64,000 nt of DNA from assembly GCA_013399305.1 (NCBI GenBank), contig VXAI01000013.1, positions 1,334,313 through 1,398,312 on the forward strand. Direction: 5' to 3'. The stretch comes from Rostratula benghalensis. Taxonomy: Eukaryota > Chordata > Aves > Charadriiformes > Rostratulidae. Made by a program: the position numbers and the translations under genes. How positions within the stretch are numbered: position 1 is the stretch's first letter; each line of letters begins with the position of its first letter. The notes under the pieces were generated by a model. The model was given only the letters and a program-made list of their open reading frames with translations. It searched no databases and was not told the DNA's origin. Positions 1-11,281 of this stretch are shown here, piece after piece.

Positions 1-1940
1 AGGAAAAGATTAGATACACACTCAAGTACTCTTCAGACAGTGTATTTCTTCCATCTTATTTGCTTTGACATTAACTGTATAAATAATGTCTTTTAAGCCT
101 GAGCAAACAAACCTCTTTTAACAGCACAATGGATAATGTTAGGAAGTCTAAGTAACATCTGAGATAACATAGCTTGTTTTCCATTTTGCTGTAGTATTTT
201 TTTAAATATGTTTGGCAAAGAAAATGAATATATACATCTAAAAATGTGCCACTGAATATGCTAATCAACTGATTCACATCATTGGTTTCAGTCATTTTTC
301 ATATGTAGATGACATTTGAATGTTTCAGTTTGAGGAATTTTAAACTCTAGTATGGCATCCCTCTCTCCATCATAACTTACATACTAGTAGCTAGAAAAGT
401 AAGTCACATATTTCAGTGAAACCATTGGTTATGGAATTATTCAGACGCATTTTCTGTAGCAAGTGATGAGTGAAGGCAAAAAAACACCTGTTTAAAACTC
501 ATGACTGACAAGAGAACAAAGAAAAAGTCACATTTTTGCTACATTTTGAAGATTCAAGACTGAAAACTTCCCCGAAAGGGACTGAATTTGTCATGGAATA
601 GAGAGGAGATTTAGGAGAACACATGATAGTTTCTTTTGATAATAAATGTTGGTAAACTTCTGTGTTCTGAAATCAAACAACTACTAGATCTCTCTAGCAA
701 TAATAAATAGAAACTTGGAGAAAGATGGTTTCAATAAATACATTTAAAAGTGCAAATTAGATGTTTTGTCATTGTCCATCATGAAAACTCTTCCTTATGC
801 TGCTCACTGCAGTTTTCTACTCGAGAGTTTTCCAGAAGAAGGCCCTATGGTCTTTACAGAACATCCAACATAAAGATTGTTGGCACTAAAACTTTGCTAC
901 AGTTACATGTGCTCAAGAAAAGAGCTAACCATTGACTAGCAATAAATAAATAGAAATAAGAAATAAAATGCCTACTGTGGACATCGTAATCTCTAATTTC
1001 ACAAAAGAGAAACTTTCATAGCCTATGAATAGAGTTTTCTATTTCTCTTCACAATCTTACAGCTATTCTATCTCAAGGTCATGGAAAATTAAATTTAGAC
1101 TCTGACAATCCCATCATTTTATGAAACTAGTCAGCTATGACAGCACTAACCATCAACCCAAAAAAAGCTAAGCTACTCAGTGGCTGCTGTGCGACATCTG
1201 ATACTTGAAGTAGATTAAGTGCAATAAGCAAGAATCTGTCTTTCAGCGTGTGCTTAGGATATAAAGAAACAAACAAAAAGGATTTATTTTTTTATAAATG
1301 CCACTTCCTTCTTCATTCATTTTCATGTTCCAAACTTCCCAACATAAGTTTTGTTACCAGAAGAGTATAATGATCACTAGTATAAAGAAGCTGGTATGGA
1401 TCATTGCCGTTTCATGAACTAAGGTCAACTACAGCTTTACACATTCAAAATACTCGTTAACCCCAAACTGATATTACATGACAAATGTAAAATTTACCTG
1501 AAACAAATACACAATTGTCAGAAGAAATTGCATTGGACAAAGACGGTAATATTAAGACAAGATAAAATGTGGAGAACTTGTTTGGCACTGTTACCTGACT
1601 TTGAGACCTACTGAAACTCTATCTTCTTTTTAAACATCTGAGGATAAATTGCCTATGTACTACAGGAGATCTAAAACATGGATGTCTAATACACATTAAT
1701 ATGAATTAAGGTTTTGGCACACTCCTCTAAAATATGGACTGTAGAATCAAAATAATCTAGTGGATTACTTATTAGATGTCTTGATTATTAGCAGGTATTT
1801 TGAATCTGTGGCTGATTCCATCTATATGTATTAATAACTCCATTTCTGACTGCCAGATTTTCAGAAATTAATTACTTCATTTATGCTCACTGCCATGACA
1901 TAAATAATGGAAAAAACTTAGTTAAAGGCACTTGGGTATC
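1..1940. other. AT-rich single-copy sequence, nothing recognised
   Basis: I see no gene, RNA gene or recognisable repeat here. Open frames are below 75 codons and carry many isoleucine, lysine, leucine and phenylalanine codons, as random AT-rich DNA does. There are no CpG-rich stretches that would suggest a promoter. Confidence 0.6.
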
Positions 1941-1949
1941 ATTGCTGAC

Positions 1950-2936
1950 TGCTCCAGGAAAGCGCCTGGTCAATGTGAAGCAGTGACTGGTTGATTATGC
2001 AACACACAGCTCATTTCCACACACGCACAGGAACAGGTAGGAGAACTCAGACAACTCCCTGCACCATCTACTTCTAGATCCAATATAGGAGACACCAGCC
2101 CATCAAAGGCCCATTTCTGCAAGTTTTGAAGAGCACACGGGTACAGGGCAGGGGGAACCCCAATATACCAGTTAGAGAAATCTGTTCTGCCTCCCTCTAA
2201 GAGGGATTTAGGTGACCTGAGTATGAACAAGCACAGGAATATAAATGGATAAAAGGATAAAACAACCTATTCACATGTAAACAGGTCCTTATCAGAACAC
2301 CCCTCTTGCCATGCCCTGCATTTGGTCAACAGCCTGCCCTGTCTTCTCATTAAACTCCATTTCTGTTTTCCTGAGTGTAGGGACTCTTTCTGCTTGTGCT
2401 TGTGTTTATGGAGATCTAAATGCCAGCAGCTGGAGTCAGATGATGCATCGTAGGGTCTGTGTGTCTGCTGCGTCAGCAACTGGTGCAGGTAGGGTATGTG
2501 CACCAGAGTGTAATCACTAGCAAATATCAGGGGAGTATGGAAATTACCTGAGTGTGTCACTCAGAGAGAAACAGCAGGAGTTCAGTACTAGCAGGACCAG
2601 GGTTTGTCCAGGCCAAATGCTGGTGGCACTGAGGTTTGGCGGGCCAGGAGGGTCAACTGAGACACCCATTTGTACATGTGTGTTTGTCTCTGGGAGTGAG
2701 ACAACTGGGGAGAGCATGGATCCAGGGACCAACTACAAGGCAGTCATTATGCATATTATACATATACACTGTACATACATAGTCATATTTCCTGCCAATA
2801 GACCTTAATTCTAATCAACGAGAGAGGGGACCAGGATGAGATTTTTAGTGTTACTTGATGTTTGAATGAGCGCTGAGTGTTTTCTGCTTGGGTTGATCTG
2901 TGTGGCCAGTGATGTATACATATATATAAGTGTACT
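1950..2936 (+). repeat. Probable old LTR-retroelement fragment (family not named)
   Basis: This segment is clearly richer in G+C than its surroundings. It has the order of signals expected of a plus-strand LTR: a TATA-like TATAAAT at 2240-2246, an ATTAAA polyadenylation-like signal about 110 bases later at 2349-2354, then a T- and G-rich U5-like stretch to about 2520. The part from 2520 to 2936 is of similar composition and may be a continuation or a second fragment. No clean TG...CA ends, target-site duplication, primer-binding site or coding region is visible, so the boundaries are approximate. The open frames across it on both strands are not convincing genes. It could instead be unrelated unique sequence of higher GC. 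Confidence 0.4.
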
Positions 2937-3239
2937 GGAGGATGGAGGCAGGCTCTTCTCAGTGGCGGCCTATGACAGGACAAGGGGCAATGGGTACAAG
3001 TTAAATATGAGGAAAACATACTTAAATATTAGGAAAACCTTTTTCACGGTGAGGGTAACAGAACACTGAAACGGGCTGCCCAGAGAAGTGGTGGAGTCTC
3101 CTTCCCTGGAGACATTCAAAACCCACCTGGACGTGTTCCTGTGCAATCTGATCTAGGTGTTCCTGCTCTGGCAGGGGGATTGGACTCGATGATCTTTCAA
3201 GGTCCCTTCCAATCCCTGAAATTCTGTGATTCCGTGATA
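2937..3239 (+). mobile_element. CR1 LINE, 5'-truncated 3' end
   Basis: The sequence follows the well-known 3' portion of avian CR1 retrotransposons: the end of the reverse-transcriptase reading frame ('gacaggacaaggggcaatgg', then the 'agagaagtggtggagtctcc' block), then the 3' UTR ('ggattggactcgatgatc'), and a tail of ATTCTGTGAT / TCCGTGAT units at 3221-3238. About 300 bases remain, as is usual for CR1, which truncates at the 5' end on insertion. The copy is well preserved but has indels and stops, so it encodes nothing. Similar GC-rich sequence on both sides suggests that it landed inside an older repeat. Confidence 0.95.
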
Positions 3240-3390
3240 CCAGGTACTGCGTGTGTGCGTGTGAGCCATTGGGAACACACGCTTAGCCTCACTACTGGCT
3301 GAACCTGGAGGAACCACACTGCAGCAGCTTTACCTCTTTCCAACTGCAGGATTCATCAGCTCTCACCAGTGATAAAAACAAAAGGACTGC
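3240..3390 (+). repeat. Possible right part of the older LTR-like repeat
   Basis: Directly after the CR1 tail, the GC-richer character of 1950-2936 resumes for about 150 bases, from the GTGTGCGTGTGAG stretch to about 3390, before the sequence becomes strongly AT-rich. The simplest reading is that this is the right flank of the element that received the CR1. I cannot place it in a named family by eye. Confidence 0.3.
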
Positions 3391-6300
3391 AAATAAAAAA
3401 ATGGGATGTCATTTAATCTTTATAATTTTTTATAACAGCACATAATAAAACAGAGAATATCCACTTGTAGAATAATCTGTTCTAATATTAAAATTTCAGA
3501 AAAAACGTGACAGACATAGAAAAAGTAAGACAAAAATAATGAAATCCTCTATCAAATGGAAAGGTTCAAATAGAAGAAAAGTTAAAATCCAAGATGCTTT
3601 CCTCCAATAGGAGAAAAGTTAAAGTTTACTGCATTCAGACATGGGTGCAAATTAACTGGAAGGAACTTCATAGAGGTGTGAAAGTGAAGTTGGCTTTGTC
3701 TATGTACTTTCTTAGTTTAAGAAAAAAGGATGTTCAGTTAAACTAAAACCATACCTAAAAACAATAAATGAAAATGCTTTGTTACAGTGTGCATAATCCA
3801 GCAATGGTACTCTGACAAAAGTTAATAGTCAACACAAGGCAGATGTCTAAAGATGCATATTAGCTCAGTGAAATGCTAGAAAGACTCTATTTAATATGAA
3901 GACTGAGAATATTCACAACTGTGAATATTAAATGGGTTTTAAATAATAGGAATTCAAGCTTTCATACCTCAGGGCATAAACTGATGACTAATTAAATATG
4001 ATTTGAAGAGAATGTCCTTCTAAACACATTTTTCTGTAACTGTTTATTTCTTGTATCTAGTAGCCTCTGCTGATGAAGGCAGAACACTATAATTGAGAGA
4101 TACAGCAAATGCATTCAGTATGACATTCTTGAATTTATTTTAGTTTATCTGGTTTTTATTTATTTAAATTTCCTTACCACTAGACAGCTGTCACAGCTCT
4201 CTCACCTCTAAAAAAAGCAGGTCACCCAGCTTTTGAGAAGTTTAGAATGATTCTAGTTATTATTGCTAGTTTTGTTAATGCTGGTGTTTCAAGTAGTAAG
4301 ACACTTTTCAGTTAACTGGTTTTTTCCACAAATATATATGTTTTACCGTTACAGAGAAGATTACAAAACCAGAGAGTTTTAACTAATTACAGAATATCTA
4401 TGCATAATTATATTTCTCATCAACAGAATAAACCCCCTAAATAATGAATATGAGTTCTTTAAAATGTATGGTGGATCATATATCAAATCTAGATCCTTTG
4501 TAATGTTGTTTGCTTCTTAAAGATAACACTAACCTTAACATAAAAGACCATATCTTCTCTCCACTGAGAGGATTTATTTTTTCTTAGTTGGAAGTCTTTG
4601 TTCTGAATGTTTTATCGTGCTTAAATGTACAGTAATGAATATGGCATTTCAGCACTGTTATTACACAGTAGATTACCCATTGTCTTCAAGCTGCTAAAAG
4701 TCCAGGAATCATATTGTTTTGTTCATTTAAAATCTTTCTAATGAGCTGTGTTCTCTTTTAATTTGTTTTACATTTATTACAATGATATGAATGTACACTG
4801 ATGCTTCTTTTTTTTATTTAGTAAGTCTTTGGATGTGGAAGTCATATATCAATGAAATTTTCCTCATTTAATATTTTAGACAGTTGGAAAAAATCTCTTA
4901 GCTTGCTAAAATATTACAATGCTCCTTTTTAAAATTTTTATATTAGTTTAAGATACTACACAGGATGGGGAAATCTGAAAGAGAAGGATTAACATTTCAG
5001 TTTCAGGCTGCAAATTCTAGCTTGCTAATTTTTGACTGAAATCAACTATTGACTTGTATGGCTTAACCTTTGGTTATAAATTATTGGCAAATGGTCTCTA
5101 AGTACAATACCTATCCATCCAAGTGCCAACTATGGCTGCCAAAACCGAAAGGTATACAGACCCTGAATTTCTTTCCCAGACTTGCAAAACAGGAGGTCTC
5201 CCCACTAAAATCAAGATATCAGACCAAAATCCCAAGGTTTGCTTTCTATTCATTGTAGCTTTTTCATCAGTATACAAGTTCTGCGTGCACACATTTAGTG
5301 ACAGTGAAAGTTGCTGTAATTATATCTCTGGAGATTGAAGTCTTTTTATGTAGCCACAAAGAAAACAAAGTGCAAGTAGCAGTCAAACACTTTTTTCCCT
5401 CTGGCATACTTCAGCCTTGACCTGAAGATACACAGCTGTGGAGGTGATAAAATGCCATTCCCTGTTTTCCTCTGAATTGGTTGCTGCTTGGCTGCAATTT
5501 TTAGGAAGGATGCAAATCTGACCACTTTACCAAAAGACACATCCTTACAAGCTTGCAAAATAGCCAGAAATGGTAAGTGGATCAGAAAAAAAGGAAATCC
5601 TAGGTCCAGAAAGAGATCTCAGAGAACTCAGTACACAAAGCAGTGTGTACACAAATTCTCTTTACTGAAATATATGATTAAATAGTCTATGTTCCAATCT
5701 TCTATGAAGTGCTTATACAGCTCACAATATAATGGACTTTTCTGGCACTGAAATCTTTGGCAAGATTTCACATGCCATAAGTAAAGAACTCAATCTGATT
5801 TTTCCTCACCAGGCACTTATCAGGAAAATAACAAAGACCCTCAAAATCCCTAGCATATTCAGTTACAGAAGCACTTCTACAAATAGAGAATTCTGGTTCT
5901 CATCATGCTCTAGCCAGAGAATTAGCTACAGAAAAGCATCAAGGCAGCAGAAATGGGTCCCCATTAACCTGGGCTCCACACGAAGCTAATATGTTTACCA
6001 AGCTACTTATTTCTGAGGAAGCTCATCTGAATAGAAAGAGGCACTGACATGTCTTGTGTAAACTTGCTCACTTTCTCCATGTGCATGGGAATCTATACAA
6101 AACCTTATAATTATGACACCTCATTCTTTCATTTTTCCTGCTAACAAAAAAAATACCAAGGACAACTATTAACCACCTAGAACCATGGGAATGCATTGTG
6201 GATTGAGACTGAACAAAATACTCAGAATGTCGATAAGATGAGGTTAATGTGAGATGTATATAGATAACTTAGTAGATTTTCTTCTTTTTGTAAGTAATTT

Positions 6301-6724
6301 TAGACAGAACATCTGTCAAAAAAATTATTATTCTGGTATGAATGTAATAGGGAACAAAAAGTAATTATTCCATTATTCCATATCTTATCCTGCCTTCCCA
6401 TCATATCGACATCATTTATATTTCCAAAGCAGCATTTTAGATCCTTTCTGACTCCCTGACATTGAATCTCAAAAAGTACCAGCACACTTCACTTACAGAA
6501 TATTAATTGTGCTACCTCTAGAGCAGGGTAGCGAGGCAAATGTTCCAAATGGGTCCTTCCATACCATCCATAACTGGATATGACGTGATCTAGTGCAAGA
6601 AAATAGCCCCTTGAATGGCACATACAGGAGATAGCTGTTTCCTTTCCTTTACAAAAAGAATGTAGACATTCCTATGTGTATGTTGTAAGAAATCACTGTA
6701 TTCAAAAATATGTATCCCTTTTAG
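3391..6724. other. AT-rich single-copy sequence
   Basis: No gene or recognisable repeat. Short A- and T-runs are scattered through it. The only exon-like pattern is at 5505-5572 (AG acceptor, 68 bases, GTAAGT donor), which is too short to support a gene call. Confidence 0.55.
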
Positions 6725-7030
6725 GAGTTACAAACAGAAATAACTTAAATTCAAAATTAATAAACTAAAAATTCTATTGTAAAATCAAAATGCTATAGTA
6801 AAAACAGAGTAATTTCTCTGAAAACTTCTTCACTGATTATGAGTATCTGTTTTCATTCCCAGGGAGATTCATTCTATGAGTTACAAACAGAAATAACTTA
6901 AATTCAAAATTAATAAACTAAAAATTCTATTGTAAAATCAAAATGCTATAGTAAAAACAGAGTAATTTCTCTGAAAACTTCTTCACTGATTATGAGTATC
7001 TGTTTTCATTCCCAGGGAGATTCATTCTAT
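6725..7030 (+). repeat. Exact tandem duplication, 2 x 153 bp
   Basis: Bases 6725-6877 and 6878-7030 are identical by eye over all 153 positions. Both copies start with GAGTTACAAACAG and end with GAGATTCATTCTAT, and they abut with nothing between. The unit is AT-rich single-copy sequence with no coding potential and no simple-repeat structure. Complete identity in neutral DNA means the duplication is very recent, is polymorphic, or is an assembly artefact. Confidence 0.97.
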
Positions 7031-9932
7031 CCAGCATCACCTTTCTAACTTAACACTCTCTATATTGTGCAGCTAAGTAAGAGTTTTTATGTTGATTTTG
7101 CCAAATGGCAAAATGATTTGTAAGCTCAGCAAGAAAAAATACGCATCTGATTTTTCTTTTGCAGTTTTTGAGGATCTTCCATGATTTTCCAAAGTTTTCA
7201 GAATGTAGGAATTTATACAGAAGGATTTTAAAGTTTAGGAATATACAGTTGTTCATTCTTGAATATTTTAGCATAGAGTTATTAGCATTCAATTAGCATT
7301 TTGTTTATATAGCTGCAACTATAATAAAAGATAGCTGAGCAATGAATTTCAGAGGTATGTAATGCTTCCATCACTGGCTTTCCTGAGGATATCACTTGGA
7401 TTTGATGTCTATGTAGAGACAGAAAAAGATCAACCGAAACAGCCTCTGAGACTAAGCTATTTTCAAGTTACTTTTCTCCCTTGACAGTTTCTTGTAGAAG
7501 GCAAGGTTTGAGTAAATGTCAAAATATGCTGCTTATACAGGTCAGTAGTAATATTTTACTTTGTTCATAAAGCACAATGGACATTGTACTTAAGGTAGAA
7601 TGCACTTTTAACGATAAGCTATCTGGTGCTGCAATACAAACTGCATGAGCAATTGCAAGTAATCTATCACAGCTCTAATCTGCAGTAAGAAAAATAAATT
7701 TACAACTTTGGGGAAAATTATCAGTATAGAATTATCGTGCAAAACCCATGATGATACTGAACTGGACTGGATGTCTCAGGTCAGCAAAAACTGTTCCCTA
7801 TCATGCTATAACAGCTTGTACAGAAATATAGCAAATTTCATCTTAAAATATTTTTTCTAAGTCTTTCTACTTGTTTTTATAGTTATAACATTCTGATACT
7901 TCTACCATATAGTTATTCTTTATTAGTATGTGTCATTTGTTTTCATATTTTTCTCCACTCATATCTCACAGATGTGTGGCCCTTAATTTTTCTTTAGAAA
8001 AAAAGTTATCATGTTTTATTTCAGCCTTCACTGAAGATTAAGCAGACCAAACCCTTTCAATGTGTTCTAGCAAGAGAGATGTTTTGCACTGCATCAGCCA
8101 AGCTAGATTGCTCCTATCCTTCAATTAATCTATCTTCAACTTGGATGACAGATTTGAGCACAGCAGTTTTGTCTCCATCTCCTTGTGTATTAGTTATTCC
8201 CTACATATAGTAGAAAAACTTGGAAAATATTCCTTGGAATATCTGAAATATCCCAAAAATTGCATTTGACATTTTTGATAACTGTATTTGTTATCATAAA
8301 CAAGGCAACTCACTATGCCAGTTCCCTCTTCAGCCAATTTTTTCCTGTCTTTCTGTTCTGTTTGTCCTCTCCACCTTTGCTGGTCATTCTCTCAAGTACC
8401 ACAATTTCTATCCCTTTGCTGAGTTCCAGACAGATGAGATTTACCCTATTTCCCTTATCTAATCAGTTTGCTCGCCCCATAAAACTATCAAATTTTTTAC
8501 TGAACATGGCTCGTGTTTCTTATTTGACTTTAAGTATCCTTTTTTTTTTTGTCCCAGTTTCTATTAAGTTTCTATAATGCTTCCATCAGACATTGTCCTT
8601 CCTTACCGTTCAGAAAAGGATGCTAATGGTAGCAATATACAGGATAAGACCCTGACATGGTGCAAAACCTGTCAAAACCTGAGTGCTTTAGTGTTTGGTA
8701 GGTTTGGGGTTTTTTTTTACTTTTATTCTTTTAGCAACAATTTTCTAGCTTATCGTGCACATAAGGAGTTACTGGACTGAATTTCAGAACGTGCAAAAAA
8801 AGAAAATAGCAGGGAAGTAACAGTCTTCAGGTTCAGAGTGGCAGAAGGAGATTAGCTGCATGAAAACATGGCTAGATGAGTAAGTGCAGGACAGTTTGTG
8901 GAAATGTCAGCAGCAAAGAGGATGAAGTAAGTGTATAAAGCAGAGGAAAGAACAAAAAAATGGGAGGCAGTAGGAAAGTGACTGGGGAACTAGAAAATTG
9001 AGAAGCAAAACAGAACATAAAGCTTCTTTTTTTGGATGAATAAAGACATGGAACAAGGAAGTAAAAAAAAAAAAAAGTAGGAAAAAAGTTTAAAATTAAA
9101 CAGATTATGTAAAGTAACAAAGAAGATACAAGAAAAGGAAGAAGTAAGTAAAGAGAGAGGTACTTTGGAAAGAATAAAGTCCTCAGAACAAAGGTGTTTT
9201 CTCATTGAAATGTGGTGCTTAAACAAGATAAATGAACCCAGGGTGGATAAGTTACAAATGAGAAATCTGGAACAACTCACAAAAGTCAGTAACTTTCTTT
9301 ACTCTACCAATGTGTGTTAAACAGAATTAACAGGGTGTCCAAATGGTTCTGGTAAACTAAGGAGAGTTTTTGGCCGTTCCAGGAGTTGTTTCCCAAGTGA
9401 TTCGTGGCTGCAACTGAAAGCATGGACTTGCTCAACTCTGTTAAATAATAATGAATGATAATGAATTTGTCAGCAACTGAAGACCCTTGGCAACTCACTT
9501 AACTAAGCTTTATGGTCTGCAGTCCTGACCATTTTTAAAATCATTCCTCAATCAGCAAACAAAACTGTAGGTCCCTGGAAACAAATGAAATATTAACCAC
9601 TTGCTTGATTTGGAGAGACCACAGTTTCTGACAGCCAAAACTGTAGCGTATGCATTCCACCATAAAATGGTGGGGAAAGTGAAATGTTCATTTCCTCACA
9701 TGTAACTGGTCTAGAGAACAGCCAGAACACAGGGGCGACTAGATATATTTAATTAAGCCCATTAAGCATTGCTGTCTGTTGCTTTGTTTAAGGCTTCACT
9801 CCCACAGAGCCACACCTTCTACTTCAGAGAGAAGTTAAAATTACCTGCAAATGCTGGAATTGACGTTACTAGGATTTGAAGGTGCACAGCATTTTAGAAT
9901 TATATGTCCTGAAAGAGCAAGATAATTAGAAA
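7031..9932. other. AT-rich single-copy sequence with strand-biased stretches
   Basis: No gene. Around 8260-8580 the plus strand is pyrimidine-rich, and around 8800-9200 it is purine-rich with an A14 run near 9063. These biases create 80-105-codon open frames full of Phe, Ser, Leu and Pro that do not look like real proteins. A GGGGT(9) motif lies near 8706. Confidence 0.55.
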
Positions 9933-9933
9933 C

Positions 9934-9982
9934 AGGGGAGGAGGAGAGAGGGAGGAATGGAGGGAAGGAGAGAGGGAGGAAA
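9934..9982 (+). repeat. Purine-rich (GA) minisatellite-like tract
   Basis: 48 of 49 bases are purines; the exception is T at 9958. A 16-base unit, AGGAGAGAGGGAGGAA, occurs at 9942-9957 and again at 9966-9981. Uninterrupted polypurine runs with several GG/GGG tracts can form triplex or G-quadruplex DNA. No function is implied. Confidence 0.9.
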
Positions 9983-11099
9983 CCAGATAGATGGGGTTAA
10001 AATAAAACTAAAAATAAAATTAACCCCGTGTCTCTAAAATTTACAAGCTGCTATGAAGTGCAGATGTTTTGAGATAAAGAAACCCTCAATGGTTGCATAG
10101 AGTTTTGATATTTTCCAATATAATTAGAAGTGTGATATGAAATAATTGCTATCCAGGAATATGTATATTCATATAGCTTCAACAATAAAATTTAAAGAAT
10201 TGCATTTATTGGCAAAGAACAGGAAAATCCTATATTTATATAATGTAGTTGAAATAACAGCTTTACTACAAACTTAGTTATTTTTCTATTTTTAAGCTAT
10301 TCTAGATTATTACAGTATTATATAAAAGCAATCTTAGAATACTGGTCCCTACTTTAAGACAAAGAGAAGAAAAATAAATCATCCATGTTTAATACAACCA
10401 ATGCTTCAGTAAAATTTCAATTTTGCTTTGAGATAGGATGATTCATTACATAGTAAGTCAGAAGAAACCTTTTGATTATTGCAGTTCACAAAAGTATTTT
10501 CTGTGAAAATATTTTATCTATTTTCAACATGCTGTATTTCATATGTTGTGAAATACTGCTGCTTGCGGGGCATGGGTCACATTCAAAGCTGAGTGTGGTC
10601 AAAGGGAATTTTTGTGTGTATATATTTCTATATCAGGGTTTCCACTGACAGCAGAAATTGGGGTTTAGATTCCAAATTGATGCTTTTTTATCTTTTTTAA
10701 TTAATCTAGGTTATTAAAATATTTTTTCCATTTCCTGAATACGCCCAGCTCAAGCACAGAAGTGTATAATCATCAGTACCCTTAAGCCAGGACAGGTTTG
10801 GGAGCAAGGGCAGCTGCAATGAAATACTTGTAGTGAGGTTCACCCAGCTCTGGCTACAACTATATGTACTGAAGCAACTAACTGACTGCTGATGAGGTGA
10901 TATTTCAATTTTTGGAAAATAAGTATCTGTTGTTTTTCCACTGGTAAACATATCCTCTGATGTGGGACAGAAAAAATACAGTCTGGTTTACCCAATGCCA
11001 GTTCCCAGAGTGTACCAGAAGACCGCAAGTGCCTTGACCAACATCCCCTAGGACCTCTCTCCACCAGCCACCAAGGGACAAGGCCCATGTTTTATGCAG
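9983..11099. other. AT-rich single-copy sequence
   Basis: Apart from an 8-bp inverted repeat (GGGGTTAA at 9993-10000, TTAACCCC at 10020-10027), nothing stands out. The minus-strand open frame of 134 codons at 10905-11309 overlaps the old repeat tail below and has no recognisable domain. Confidence 0.55.
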
Positions 11100-11281
11100 T
11101 TTAGGAGGAGATGGTGTTATAGGATCTTTGCTGTGTTTGCCCAGGACCAGAGATAGACTCGGCTCATGGATGTTTACTAACAATAACATCTCTGCCCCAA
11201 GGAACTTGGAGTCTGAATTGGACATGGCACAGACAAGGCTGACAAGGGACAAACACATGGGGAAAAGGAGTAAGTGAATAA
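11100..11281 (-). repeat. Weak L2/MIR-type ancient repeat tail
   Basis: Read on the minus strand, the stretch 'agttccttggggcagagatg', followed by a 'ggtcctgggc' block, resembles the widely shared amniote L2/MIR-like 3' tail motif ('agctccttggggcagggac'). The similarity extends only loosely beyond this, so divergence is high. It could be chance. The call rests on motif recognition alone. Confidence 0.35.

Noticed and set aside
2311..2808. Overlapping open frames on both strands around 2.0-2.8 kb
   Set aside because: They arise because the LTR-like repeat is richer in G+C, so stop codons are fewer. Frames on both strands cannot all be genes.
6725..7030. CRISPR-like or satellite array at the direct repeat
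   Set aside because: There are only two copies of a 153-base unit with no spacers, in a vertebrate context.
8260..8577. 105-codon plus-strand frame rich in Phe, Ser and Leu
   Set aside because: Produced by pyrimidine strand bias. The hydrophobic translation is a by-product of T-rich DNA.
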